Part shown: in pieces, positions 1 to 11,529 of the stretch
Position numbering within the stretch: the first letter of the stretch is position 1
Layout: the number at the start of each line of letters is the position of its first letter
Assembly (NCBI GenBank): GCA_029204225.1
Contig: CM055102.1
Location: 11,295,245-11,359,244 of the forward strand
Direction: 5' to 3'
DNA length: 64,000 bases
Origin: Diphasiastrum complanatum
Taxonomy: Eukaryota; Streptophyta; Lycopodiopsida; Lycopodiales; Lycopodiaceae
Translations under genes and position numbers: made by a program
Notes under the pieces: model-generated
Told to the model about the DNA's origin: nothing
What the model saw: only the letters and a program-made list of their open reading frames with translations
Databases searched by the model: none

Positions 1-1030
1 CATTGGTGAGGTCAATGTATGGCTTGATGGCCTGTTTTGCCTGCCTGTGATTGGGTGAGGCTTGTGTACCAGATGCTATACCTATACTGCAAGGGCGGCC
101 TCAATGACGCGCACCTTGTGTGTGGCTCCCTGAAAAGTGATATAAAATTTGGACTTCTCTTCCTTCCACGTACTAAAGGCAAGAGCGATGAAATCCATGT
201 TGATTCTGCTGGAAAAGGCTCTGTCATAGATACCCATTGTAGTGAGCAGAGGCTCCGCAAGAGTCATCCACTGAGTGACCATGCTTGTGCTAGGAAGTAT
301 CATGATGTCTGTTACAGAAGGGACATCATGATGGACAGTATAACGCGGAGACTGGGAAGTATCAGTTGAAGATATGATGAGCAGAAAGGAGATGTAAGAC
401 GCATGAAAGTGTATCAGAAAGCAATTCAGGAAGTTTGGAAGGATTTGATCGCGGGAAGAATTCGCAAGAGCTTCGCTAGCACAAGTAAGAAACGAATCGA
501 ATTCAGCCAACTTTTAGGTGAATTTGGTGGGTCCATTACACTGAATACTAGTTGGGCTGATTAATTCTGAACCAAAATTTGCAGGCATGTACAGTATTGT
601 GAAAATAGGCCATAAAAATCTCGGCGAAGGTTTCTGGGGATCTGAACCTATCAGGCGAACGTTTTCCAGGGCTAGCGAAGAATGAACCTTCGCCCAAGAG
701 GTTCCTTCGTCCAGGTATTGTCTTAAATGCATTTTTTCACAATTTGAACCTATGGACAACTTAATTTTCACATTTTAAGATCATCTAGCAGGTCAGCGAA
801 GGTTCATAATGAGGTTAAGGTGTTCGGCGAAGGTTCCCAAAATGGCATATCACTGAAGCTTCGTCTGACTCAAAAACTGGAGTTCTCTTGGTCAAGAACC
901 TTCACCCAACTCAAATTAGATAAATCTAGAGTGGATGTAAAGTTTGGAGGCTCAACGAAGGTTTCTGGTACTGTATTGGCCAAATTTGACCAAAACAGTG
1001 ATTTTCTAAGTCAATTTTCATAAAAAAGAT
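1..1030. other. Unassigned left edge with short open frames and repeated CGAAGGTT motifs
   Basis: The minus strand holds an open frame of 142 codons (82-510), with an overlapping shorter frame toward the window edge. I recognise no family in either, and codon quality gives no strong coding signal. Between 600 and 1000 the octamer CGAAGGTT or its complement recurs about six times in slightly different contexts, which suggests decayed repetitive DNA such as part of an LTR. A gene remnant running off the left edge cannot be excluded. Confidence 0.2.
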
Positions 1031-1647
1031 TGTTCTTTTTTTCCTTCTATGCTGATGACTTTCTGACTTTTGCTCATTAGTCTTTTCTCAATTTTTGCTT
1101 TTCTTTTCTTTCGTTTTTTCATTATTATTATTAGTGAGTTTGGAATTCAGAAATAGTAAATGCTAATTGCAGAACTGGCTTGTTTTGAGTTTTGATCGTC
1201 TATTTGAGCAAGGGAATTGATTTGTGAATCAACAATGATGAATGTGGGCTCTTACCATATCAAATAAATTACTTTTAGACTCGAAATTATTTGAATTTGA
1301 CCCCCCAACATCATGAGAAAACAAATTTGGCTATGAAATTTACCTTAGAATGTGCCTCGCAATATGTTCAAGCGTTTCATAATGCCATCTCTTGTCACAT
1401 TTCCACGGCCTTTCAGTCAGCATAAAACGCCGGAACCAGAATCAATAGTTGCAAATTTGCAATACCTTGTGCGATAACTTTTAGCCTACACAGATTGCAA
1501 AGCTCTTATAAAGACGCTTGGATGGTGCTGCTTCTTTTTGCTTAGCGGCGTCCTCGATGTAAGATTGTGTTGGTTAGATTCCAAGTTATTTAGTGTCTAT
1601 ACCCAAATGGTCCCTCCAGAAACGCTTTTGGAGTAAAAATAACGATA

Positions 1648-1652
<5 letters not shown>

Positions 1653-1698
<46 letters not shown>
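1653..1698. repeat. (GT)n microsatellite
   Basis: An uninterrupted TG/GT dinucleotide run of about 23 units. It lies in otherwise featureless DNA. Confidence 0.97.
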
Positions 1699-1700
<2 letters not shown>

Positions 1701-2142
1701 CCCAACGAATGACCTTAAAAATCTAGCTAATCATGAAGTGCATTTCCAACTACGTATAGAAGGGGCTCAGGACAACCTCAAAGGAGAAACGACCCTGAAA
1801 GGCGAACATCAAATGGACAATTAAAATGATCTCAGAGGACAAGCATCGACAAATGTCCCTTCGAACTGTCCAAACATCAAGAATCTTGAAGGCAACATTC
1901 AACTTAAGGACGTAGATCTCTAGGCAACAACGATGCCCCTTTCATTTTTTCTTCACTCAACAACAAATTTTTAAGGACAACCTTCAAAAGTTGTCCAAGA
2001 AATGTTTGAAAGATAGCATTTAAACAATTCAAGAGGAACAACAACCCACAAGATATTCCACACATACATACATAGATCTAAACCCAATTGGGTAGATCCA
2101 CAAGTCAAGCTCTAATCTAGCATGCATGATATAAATAAATAA

Positions 2143-2143
<1 letters not shown>

Positions 2144-2192
<49 letters not shown>
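2144..2192. repeat. (GT)n microsatellite
   Basis: An uninterrupted TG/GT run of about 24 units, directly after a short TAAA-type repeat. It is the second GT tract within 500 bp. Confidence 0.97.
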
Positions 2193-2193
<1 letters not shown>

Positions 2194-2656
2194 GTAAATA
2201 TTGCAATGCTATCTAATTGCACTGGCATCATCATGTACAATGTTTACTTTAAATTCCAACCACATATTAGGCCTAGTTGCAATGGAAACACTAGGTGTCC
2301 CTTCTAGTGCTCAAACCATGGGTTTCCTCTACATGTACACTCTCATCCAACCAAGACATTATGGGTGGTATTCATTGCGGATCATCTTATTAAGCACCAC
2401 CATTGTAGTAATAGTGGTGTGGCCCACACCCAAGGGTAAAGAACATATTATAGCATATCAAGAGATGGTGCTAAAAATGTTCTTTAACCTTAGATGGGTG
2501 TGAGCCCACCATTGTCACGATAGTGGTGGTACAGAATACACAATCCCATTTATTGCCACATGCACTTGCTTATTTGACTTGGTTTCAATCTAGAACGCTA
2601 GAGATGTTTAACCTTTTCAAAGCATATTCCATATGGGTTACACTACAAAGTCTTTT

Positions 2657-2855
2657 CATTACTTTGGCTTACCCAACGGGGTTGGCTCAACTGGTTAGCT
2701 TGGCATCCAAAGTTTCTTTGGTCCCAGGTTCGAGCCTCCCCTTGGAAACCAAGAAGCATTACTTTGGCTTACCAATGGGGTTGGCTCAATTGGTTAGCTT
2801 GACATCCAAAGTTCCTTTGGTCTCAGGTTCGAGCCTCCCCTTGGAAACCAAGAAA
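2657..2855 (+). repeat. Tandemly duplicated tRNA-like (SINE-head) unit
   Basis: Two direct copies of a roughly 100-bp unit (2657-2756 and 2757-2855) differ at only a few positions. The first 15 or so bases of a third copy follow. Each copy carries a box A-like stretch (TGGCTCAACTGG near 2683) and, about 44 bases on, a box B-like stretch (GGTTCGAGCC near 2727). That is the spacing of an internal Pol III promoter. The stems do not close as a proper tRNA, so this is not called a tRNA gene. A tRNA-derived SINE head is the best reading; a coincidental tRNA-like repeat is the alternative. Confidence 0.55.
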
Positions 2856-2970
2856 CATTACTTTGGCTTTCCTTTGAAGTTTTGCTCATTAATTTAACTT
2901 CTAAATTGAAGATCAAGTGTGTAAATTATATAATTCACTTGATATTTTTTTTCATCAAATATATATAGAG

Positions 2971-2999
<29 letters not shown>
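2971..2999. repeat. (AC)n microsatellite
   Basis: A short uninterrupted AC run flanked by ATAT-rich sequence on both sides. Confidence 0.95.
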
Positions 3000-3003
<4 letters not shown>

Positions 3004-3957
3004 TATATATACTAATGGAACTCCATCTTTGCATTTTTAAAAATTTATTCTAAGAGTACAACAGAGTGGCACACTAGTTACCTAGACATTGGATGTACCC
3101 ATCAAATTTGTAGACCAAGAAACTTATGTATTTAGTATCTAATACAAATTTTTTCTTGCTTATAGAAGAAGCTTGGAGACTAGAGTATGAAGCTTTTGGC
3201 TTATTAAAATGATGTGTACTAAGATTTTAACCTTTGGTTTTGAAAAAGCTTAGGTATCATAGGTTTTATGTTAGTTGATAAAACGTGTTTTGTGACCACA
3301 AGATTTAGATTCTCTAAAAACACTATTACACATGATTTTCCGCATAAGAAAATATGTCAATTTTTAGAATTTGATCTCTCTTAGATTGTTTAGTAAAATG
3401 ATTAGAAAATAAGTGTCAATTATCTTCTCATAGATTAATGATTTTCTCAAGTACTTAGTTGGGACGTTAATACATAGGAGTTGGGACCCAAGATAGGAAC
3501 ATGTGCTTCAAACATTCAACATTGTGATAATTGAACATGTTTGTGCCTATGAGAAACCTTCTAAATATGCATGTGCTTGACATGTTCTAGATATGCTTTT
3601 GCTTGAGATGCCGTCTAGTGAGACCCTATCCGTGGGGCCAAGTACGCCTCTCTATTTCTAGAAGCCTTGCATCTTTCACCATCATTTTATCTTTCATAAA
3701 CTCATTTTAAGCCTTTCCTATGAAAAAGAAAAAAATGACTTTATTAGGAGAGAAAAAAATAAAGAAATTATATTCTAGGGAAACTCACGTTAAAAGTTTC
3801 ATTTATATACATGCAACCAAAACATTGATTTCAATTTTTTGCTTTATAAATTTTTTGTGCCAGTGGGATTGTTGTAGTGGTCACAATTGACACAGTCTTT
3901 CGAGGAAAGCCAAAAACTCACCCTAAGAGCATGTCCCCATGGGAACGGAGATTCTAG

Positions 3958-4110
3958 TTTGGACCCAGTCAGCTATTGTAGTAGTGATGGATTTAGAAGG
4001 CACTTATCACTAGAGAAAGTTATTGAAGGTAGAAAGTTTGGACCTAGTTAGCTATTACAGTAATGGTCGATTTAGAGTAGAGCCACTTCACTAGAGAAAG
4101 TTATTGAAGG
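3958..4110. repeat. Direct duplication of a ~75-bp unit
   Basis: 3958-4030 and 4037-4110 begin with the same TTTGGACC(C/T)AGT start and end with the same CACTAGAGAAAGTTATTGAA block. Substitutions and a small indel lie between. The pair sits 240-390 bp upstream of the F-box reading frame, so it may be part of that gene's upstream region. Confidence 0.75.
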
Positions 4111-4271
4111 TTCCACTCATAACATGAATCCGATACGGGTGGATCTAAAAATAGAAGCTTCCTTGTCAAATTCATGGACAGGAGCTATAAAATCTTTTGA
4201 GAAATCTAAGTGACATGGGATCTTTTGAAACATATTAAACAATTATTTCATGCCTTTCCATCGAGAAAAAC

Positions 4272-4279
4272 TATATAAG
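4272..4279 (+). promoter_or_regulatory. Candidate TATA box for the F-box gene
   Basis: TATATAAG lies 67-74 bases upstream of the ATG at 4346. Transcription would start near 4300-4305, giving a short 5' leader. The call rests on motif and position only. It would be wrong if the true first exon lies further upstream (see the F-box gene). Confidence 0.4.
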
Positions 4280-4345
4280 TTTGATGGAGGCGGGGGCAGG
4301 TCTTCTTATTAAGATCTAACCGTTAGTAGTGAAGGCTTTGACGCA

Positions 4346-5365
4346 ATGTGTGGTCTCGACTATTTTTTTTCTCTCGTTCGCAGCTCTGTGCAGGCGGAGG
4401 AGGAGGAGGAGGAGGGCGATGGCGCAGATCCCCGGCCTTCCTGTGATTCAAAGCAGGGGTTCGGATCTGCTGCCCCTGATGTATTGCACAAAGTTTTGTT
4501 AGCAAATGGCAGCAGGGTGGCGAAGCCAGAGGGCTATCTACTTCTGGCCCTGCATGCAGTGATGCTCGAGACCGGTGTTGTGTGTGTTGATTCTTGGGGA
4601 GTTGCTGGGAGCTCGGAATTTTTTATTTGTGGTTGGAATGAGAAAGCAGAGCCATTAACGCTGAGATATACGTTGACAGAGCTGTTGGAGCCGTCCACTG
4701 CTGTGGAAGGAGCTTCGGATCATATTCTGGAAGAGATCACCCTCACGTGCAAGAAATCTGGGGATGAATTTTGTGCTTATGGTACTGTGACTGGTGGGGA
4801 GGGGTCGGAAGAGTACAGCATACGCTTGCCCATTTCCCAATATGTGTGTGATCAATCAAAAGCGATGAGAAACAATTCGAAATTGAGAATTCAGAGTGAT
4901 TCAAATTCCATATATTCTGATCCCTATGGTCTTTGGAAAGAAGTGAAGGACGGATTTTCCCTTCCGCTGCTGACAGTTCTGTGCAAAAGAGCAGGGCTGC
5001 AGCCGCCGTCGTCTTTTCTCACGCTTCCCACTGAATTGAAGATCAAAGTGCTGGAGCATTTACCTGCCCTTTCCTTGGCAATGGTATGCTGTGTATGTTC
5101 AGAGCTCAGATTTCTGGGTGCCAGTGATGATCTGTGGAAGAAGAGATACATAGTGGAATCTGGATTGAAAGAAGGGCAAAACCGGTTTGCTTCAGGATGG
5201 AAGGCTGCATTTGCAGAGGACAGGATTCAACGCATGAGCGAAAGGGAAGAAAAATTGAGAAGTCAGAGGATGGGTAGGTGTCTCAGTGCATCTTCGGCTG
5301 CTCGCCTTCCAATGCCATCTCGAGGGAGTTTGACCCGCCAAATTTTTGGGCTTAAAGCTGGCTGA
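4346..5365 (+). CDS. SKIP22: F-box protein, SKIP22/FBXO7 type (PI31-like domain plus F-box)
   Basis: A 339-codon uninterrupted frame. Residues ~30-210 resemble the PI31/FP-type globular domain found N-terminal to the F-box in plant SKIP22 and animal FBXO7; key stretches are the LHAVMLETG region near the start and FSLPLLTVLCKRAGL near its end. The F-box follows at ~221-265 (LTLPTELKIKVLEHLP, then VCSELR and DLWKKRY). The tail is basic and proline/arginine-containing, as in the family. F-box proteins bind SKP1 and act as substrate receptors in SCF ubiquitin ligases; the substrate here is unknown. Relatives are longer and start with a ubiquitin-like region that is absent here; instead there is an acidic run of six glutamates. 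A pyrimidine tract ending in CAG (4381-4383, and again at 4391-4393) makes an upstream exon plausible, so the start is uncertain while the domain call is firm. Confidence 0.8.
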   Translation: MCGLDYFFSLVRSSVQAEEEEEEGDGADPRPSCDSKQGFGSAAPDVLHKVLLANGSRVAKPEGYLLLALHAVMLETGVVCVDSWGVAGSSEFFICGWNEKAEPLTLRYTLTELLEPSTAVEGASDHILEEITLTCKKSGDEFCAYGTVTGGEGSEEYSIRLPISQYVCDQSKAMRNNSKLRIQSDSNSIYSDPYGLWKEVKDGFSLPLLTVLCKRAGLQPPSSFLTLPTELKIKVLEHLPALSLAMVCCVCSELRFLGASDDLWKKRYIVESGLKEGQNRFASGWKAAFAEDRIQRMSEREEKLRSQRMGRCLSASSAARLPMPSRGSLTRQIFGLKAG

Positions 5366-6333
5366 TGTCTTCTTTCTTCACTTCGAGATCTGGAGATCGA
5401 TTCCACATGTGTGCATGCGAAGGAACATACAAGATAAAGAAAAAGAAAGAAAAAAAAATCTCTTTGCATTCATGGTTGTTGTTCTTGAAGGTATTTGCAG
5501 TGTACAGTTAAAGTTTTTATGATTATTATGTTTCTTTGAAAGGATCATGTCTCACCATTCCTTGATGGTTTTCATTTCCCTACGATCAAGGCTTCTTTCT
5601 TGGCAGTTACTCACATGAAGTTTCTTTTACTGGCCCCTATAGGCTATAGGATCAAGGGGCTTCTTGGTATTTTGTAACAGAGGGAGTATAGGAAGTTTAT
5701 TTATTGGAAGTGGAGGAAACTTGATTGCATGCTTTTGTCAAAGACCTTTCAAGTGTGACAAGGAGCCCTATCAGGTGTCTTTCGCTTTACCATGGTTGTG
5801 CTAAACAAAGGGAAGGGGGGGGTGTGTGCTTGTCCACTCCATAGAATCATTTTAGAATCCTATTGGCATAGAATCATTTTTAGATCCGATTGGTTGCATG
5901 AACAAAACAAAACTTGTTCCTTATGTACAGTTTGTTTCTGAGTAAAAAATTCAAATATTGTTTTGTCTTTGCCCAATTGTGTGTATATGAGCAGAGAGAG
6001 TGAGAAGTGATCGATTCTAGTTTCCAGTCGATTCAAATCAGCCATTTTGGGAACAGTTCAAACCGTTTTTTTTTGGATTTGTTTTAGTGCTAAGCCTTAT
6101 GTTCTTACGAAAACAAGTTTTGAGCTGCTATTTACAACACTTTATATGCTACTACTAGTAACTATTGTGTTGGTGACATGTGCATTGATTTGTCTACATG
6201 TTTTTGCATTGAAATTTGAGAGTCGAGACTGGTAGTCTAGTTACCTCTGGTAGGATTGAGCAATTTGAGCTACGAGTAGAAACTTATGCAAGTAAACAAA
6301 TGTGAATGATGATAGTAGTACTAGCAGCTCCAT

Positions 6334-6373
<40 letters not shown>

Positions 6374-8739
6374 GCCAAAGTCCAACTTCAAGAATCATTT
6401 GTTGATCAAAAGTGATAAAACCTCAAACACAAATTACAATACTCAAAATTCAAAGCACGATAAAAGATTAAAAATGATAATCAATGATGAATTGAGCTTT
6501 TTTTTCCTAGATTCGAACCAGCTTTGAATGGTTTGTTTGTTTTGTTTGTTTTGAACAACGGTTTGAGGTTCAAACTGTGCTTCATGGAAACTATGGTAGA
6601 TTGATGCTTGTTGGCAAAATGAAAATGAAGACTAATGTAGTCACGACGTGTCAGTAAGATATAATCAAGAATGATGCATAGACAATAGAGTGTGCATAGA
6701 ACGTTCATAATGAGAAAACTAATCAAGAAACCATGTTCAATGAAATGCATTTCAATCTTGACTCCACCAGTTCAAAGGTGATTGCTTGAAAAAAAAATCT
6801 TAGAGCACCCTTCAACCTTTTAACATGAAAAGTTTCATACTTGCACTTCAAAACACAACACCTTAATAAAATAGACCAATCGTATGTCAAGATTCAAATG
6901 GGCCAATCATATTGTAGCCCTTCATTTAACACTTACTGTCCAAATGTCAAATAGGGGTGGTCCATTGCCAGTCAACTCACTTGCCAAGATTCAAAAAATG
7001 GGTGGCAAGTGAAAGGGCTAGGCATAGGGGCATGCCTGTAGTGTGAAACCACCCTAACAAGAGGGGGCAGGGGGGATGGGAAGTGGAAAAAGAGAATAGA
7101 GATGCATTCTTGTAATGTCAAAAAATGTGCTTTGCAAGCTTGAGTGATAGATGTGTTTTTGCCTTTGCTCTATGGTGATTAGATCTTGCCCATGTATAGA
7201 ATGATAGAATACTGGTGTTTTTTGTGACTGGTAGAATGGTAGTATGCATGCTCATAGAAAGGAGAGTCTAACCGTTTAATAGAACATGACTCTAGGTTGA
7301 AGCATTGTGGTGGACTGATCTTTTTTGCAATTTTGTCTTGGATAGTCCTAGAGTAGGAGGATTGATCATTGCTACATCAATATCTCGATTGATGAGATAT
7401 TTTCCGTTGCATAGTGGTTCTCTTTTTTGCCAGTGTCTATTCAAACCATCTTTAGACTCGTGTTTAACAGGCAGGGTTTGTAGTGTTCATCTAGATGAAA
7501 GTACATGCTTGAGAATAAATTTGTAAAAACTCTGTCGATCTTTTCTTGCTGCCAATAGGTGTGTGTATTGGTTGTGACAAGCTTAGTCTCATTCTATTTC
7601 TGTTTGCTGGCTTGTGGAGTGGCCGTCTTGCATAATTTCTGCCTTCTATCTCAGCTCATTTCATAGATATGATCCTCGGTGATTTCACAACATTCTTTTA
7701 TGCAGCAGCACATCTTTCCATGCAGCAGAATGGCCATTTTTTCTAGCAGAAACAAAGCCACAAATCCTTTGTTGCAGGGCAGACTTTTTCAGAACATTTT
7801 TGGCATTTTGACTGCTGACAGACAGTCCCGCTTCTCACTCTCCAAAGGCGACATTTGCCACAAGTTGGCACATTTTTCTGAGACACAGAGGGCAACTTTT
7901 CCATCTGCGGAAGGGTGGCTGCAGCCAGACTGGCGCACATTTTCAAGGCAGAATTGGACATTTTTTTCTGAGGCAGAGATGGGTGCACTTTTTCGTGACT
8001 TTTCTGGTTCTTTTTTCTTGTCAAATCAGCAAATCCTCTCAGTTGGTAGTACAAACTCTGCTATATCCTGCCTACTATCACTTTTACCATTGCTGGCTGG
8101 TGCTTCTTCTCAGTCCTATTAGGGCACATCTCAACCTGCTACTCGAACTGCTATTCCCTGCCCCCATCTTGAGATAAATCTCGTAGCATGCTCAGCATTG
8201 TGGCAATTAAGGTCACTTTTTTGAAACATAGGGTTACCCTACATGTGCAACATGGTTGAAACACACCATTAGGGAAAGATTTAACCCGGGCTTTAATCAT
8301 TTAGGGCACCAGGATACCTGTTGAAACACACAGGCCCTGCGTAGCACACACACCACCCTATTTGAAACTAAAACCCTAGATAGTGCACTAAACAATGCAC
8401 GGACAATTTCTGAATACCTCCTACATCAAAATATGGCCATGGTAACACGCTATACGATGTCACTTTGTGGTATAACTGGCATAGATCAAAACAAAAGCAA
8501 TGCCTCATGTGTGCGTAAGAAATCCACAACAAGCGGTTTCATGCCTAATTAACAAATCCGTTGAGACGTCTAGGTTGTGAAGAAACCAATGAGTGGGGCA
8601 CATAAGAAACTTTTTTTAGAGAACCTTTGGTTCTGAAGTGCATTACTAAGAAGTAAAAGTTAAATATATTTGCCACTAGTCCAACAATCTGGGCCTAAAA
8701 ATGATTAACCAAATTTTCTTTATAAGCATGGTTGAACAA
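5366..8739. other. Intergenic region without a recognised gene
   Basis: Downstream of the F-box gene no open frame looks like a known family. The longest plus-strand frame (7679-8122, 147 codons) lies in sequence where a phrase close to GCACATTTTTCTGAGGCAGA recurs at irregular ~40-base spacing, so its openness probably reflects internal repetition. A (CT)n tract lies at 6336-6369. No LTR ends, tRNA genes or splice-linked exons were seen. Confidence 0.5.
6336..6369. repeat. (CT)n microsatellite
   Basis: An uninterrupted CT run of about 17 units. Confidence 0.96.
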
Positions 8740-9520
8740 GTCCATAATGAAGGGGGAGAGAACCTCTTTACCCATCTTGAAAAAAGCCAAGCACAATATT
8801 CATCATAATACGTTCAATATAATATCGATTCCATATTTTTCCTCCAATGTTGCTTCTTTGAATTCCAAGAGATAGCGCCAGAACCAAGACTAAAACACAA
8901 CTTGTAAGATCTTCGGTCTTCTGCATCTCCAACCCAATCAACATCCACATATCCCTATAACTTCAAATCATCATATCTCCCATAGAGAATACCAAACCTC
9001 GATTTACCCACCCTGGAAATATTTGAGAATCCACTTAGCAGCTCTAATGAATCTGGTTAGGCTTAGCCATAAACTAACTAACCATACTCACAGCATAAGC
9101 AATATTTGTTCTCGTAGTAGTTAGATAGATTAAGCTTCCAACAAGCTTTCTATATAACGTCTCATCTACATCTTGATCCTTCTCAGCTTTAGTTAGCTTA
9201 CATCCACTATCATATGGTGTAGAAATAGGCTTGCACTTTGACATATTGAACTTTTCAAGAAGTTCATGATCATCTTAGATTGAGAAATAAATAGCCCCTG
9301 TGCTACTCTCCGTACCTCAATCCCAAGAAAATATTGTAGTGAACCAAGATCTTTCATGTCAAACTCCGATGAGCGATCTTTCTTGATACCCTAAATCACA
9401 CCATGATCTGAACCTGTAATAACAAGGTCATCCACATACATCACTAGAATCAAAATATGACCATTCTTGATCAAAACGTAAAGTGTAGGCTCTAAACTAC
9501 TCCTCTGCAGAAGGCTTTAC
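8740..9520 (-). pseudogene. Decayed Ty1/copia reverse transcriptase/RNase H fragment
   Basis: Read on the minus strand from about 9520 downward, the sequence shows the copia order. The RT active-site block comes first (VMYVDDLVITG near 9450), then KDLGSLQYFLGIEV, then the IRTRP-like region and the RNase H start. Frameshifts and stops interrupt it throughout. No LTRs, primer-binding site or gag/integrase part accompanies it, so it is a truncated, dead copy. Divergence from the two better-preserved copia elements in the window suggests a different, older lineage. Confidence 0.75.
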
Positions 9521-10545
9521 GTATCTCCTTCATCTATATGTACACGAGATCATCTCTTTTTCACAAGGCATCCCTATGAAGGTTAGATGATGCAAAACAG
9601 ATAACTAAAGTAATATTATCCCTCTTTGTTCGAATGCAAAATCCAAGCGATCACTATGGTGGTCCAATGTAGTCTCAAGAAAGCGATTTGCTTCCTAGAA
9701 CTCTCTCATAAAGTGCTAGAAACCAAGGTCCAAGTTGTGAAAAGCTTCAAATATAAGTCTAGGGTGAAATGATAACGGGAGAAGTAGTACGGATGGTGTG
9801 TAGAATTTAGCATATTCCATCCACGTGTGTGTACCAGTTAATGCAGGAGGTGGAGCATGAGGAATGCATCCCCATCAAAAGGCCCTAGAGAAAGAACTAA
9901 AGAGAGAGTTGATTGGCAATAGTCAAGAGTGAGTGGGTATTGGCATGTTTGAGTTGATTATGGAGTTGACGACATTTGTCATCATACCGCCTTAGCAAGT
10001 ATGGTGGATTTGTGTTCAATGGCGGAGTCATATGGGAAATGTTGTAGAAGGGAGGATAATGGTCTTGATAGACAATGATGTTCAATTTCTCAAACTATAT
10101 TTTGGTGCATGTGTGAGGGACGAAACCAAGACAATGATAGGAATGACTCTTAACTAGAAGGAAAGAAAAGACTGATCAGAGAGAGTAGTTCGTGTGATGG
10201 TGGTGGAGGTGATGTGTGGAATGAGAGAAGGTGAACCCATGAGGTAGTATGGCCTCCATTGTGTGGATGGCATCAAAAGCTTTTGTCCTTTCTAACACTT
10301 GCATGAAAGTAAGATCGTCATCGAGGAAGATATTGGTGCCTCTTAACTTACGTTTTAACCACAATGTGGACCATCTCTCCTTAAGGTTTTTAAACTGAAC
10401 AATTAGTGTGGAATTATCCTTTTTAATTCGCCAAGCTCTATGTTCAACATCTTCGTCTCGTCTAGAAAATGTTTAACCACTTTAGGAGTGTAGACAACAA
10501 AGGAATCAAGTGCTCCTGTGTCAGATGTACTTTGAATCCCTTGCC
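9521..10545 (-). pseudogene. Possible remnant of the unnamed coiled-coil family (third copy)
   Basis: On the minus strand, ~10490-10180 translates to charged sequence with coiled-coil character (for example FKNLKERWSTLWLKRKL) followed by a histidine-rich stretch. Further down, at ~9830-9600, there are short hydrophobic/aromatic segments. This order of coiled coil, low-complexity stretch and globular-looking tail resembles the better copies at 29.3-31.0 kb and 55.2-57.2 kb. I cannot find their diagnostic W-D-x2-L-P signature here, so family membership is tentative. The 3' end abuts the copia fragment below 9520. Confidence 0.2.
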
Positions 10546-10648
10546 CAATGTAAATTGTACTATTAAATTGTAAATGGCTAAGTCACCGGCCCATGGAGAC
10601 AATTGTAAATTGCAATGTAAACATCGTTATAGTGACTAATTCCGAGAT

Positions 10649-10656
10649 GGCCAAGG
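10649..10656 (+). repeat. Left 8-bp target-site duplication of the hAT element
   Basis: GGCCAAGG immediately precedes the CAATGTT terminus at 10657. The identical octamer immediately follows the AACATTG terminus at 22032. Eight bases is the characteristic duplication length of hAT transposons. Confidence 0.93.
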
Positions 10657-10850
10657 CAATGTTGTGTCGAATCGCGATTCGTTGAAAGAACCGAGATTCG
10701 AAAGTCCTTTTCGAAAAGGTCCGATTTGAACCGTTTTTTGGCTGTTCGAACCGTTTTCAAAAAAAAAAAAAACTTGTTACCTCCTACTCGTCGGACCTCC
10801 TAACTCCTCGCGATAGGGTCAGTCCCGAAGGTTCCCAGATTTCCGCGCCC

Positions 10851-11042
<192 letters not shown>

Positions 11043-11433
11043 GTTTGTGTGTGAATAGATTCTTAAGTTAGAAGAGTGTGTTTGAGTCTTTGAGAGAGAG
11101 GGAGGTAGACTTAGGGGGGGGTTTTGGGTGGGTGTGTGTGTGTGGAGGGAGGTCCGAGGGAGAGTTAGCCTTTAGGTGTGTGTGAGTGAAAAATCAGAAT
11201 TTAGGAGGGGGAGAGAGACTAGTGAGGGGGAGAGAGACTAGAATCTAGATAGTAGATTCCATGCCAAGAGAGAAGGATCCCTTGTGGGATCATGTGACAT
11301 TTGCTTCTAATTATGGCACCTCAGGCACTAAGAGGTGGACTTGCAAGTATTGTGGCAAGGACTACACAGGTGGCCCCACTAGCATAAAGGCACACCTATT
11401 GCGTCTACGTGGTTTTGAGATCGCAGGTTGTGC

Positions 11434-11529
11434 GCGAGCACCTGACTCATTGATGATACATGCAGCTCCATCTACGGCTACGCGAGCACCTGACTCATTG
11501 ATGATACCTGCAGCTCCATCTACGGCTAC
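11434..11529 (+). repeat. 48-bp tandem duplication inside hAT exon 1
   Basis: 11434-11481 and 11482-11529 are near-identical 48-bp units, so 16 codons (starting RAPDSLMI) appear twice in frame. The length is a multiple of three and the frame is preserved. Confidence 0.9.

Noticed and set aside
1653-2192. CRISPR-like or other spaced array made of the GT tracts
   Set aside because: The tracts are plain dinucleotide repeats in a plant nuclear setting with no regular repeat-spacer structure.
2683-2745. Functional tRNA gene
   Set aside because: Box A and B motifs are present but the acceptor and T stems do not pair properly and the unit is tandemly repeated; treated as a SINE-like unit instead.
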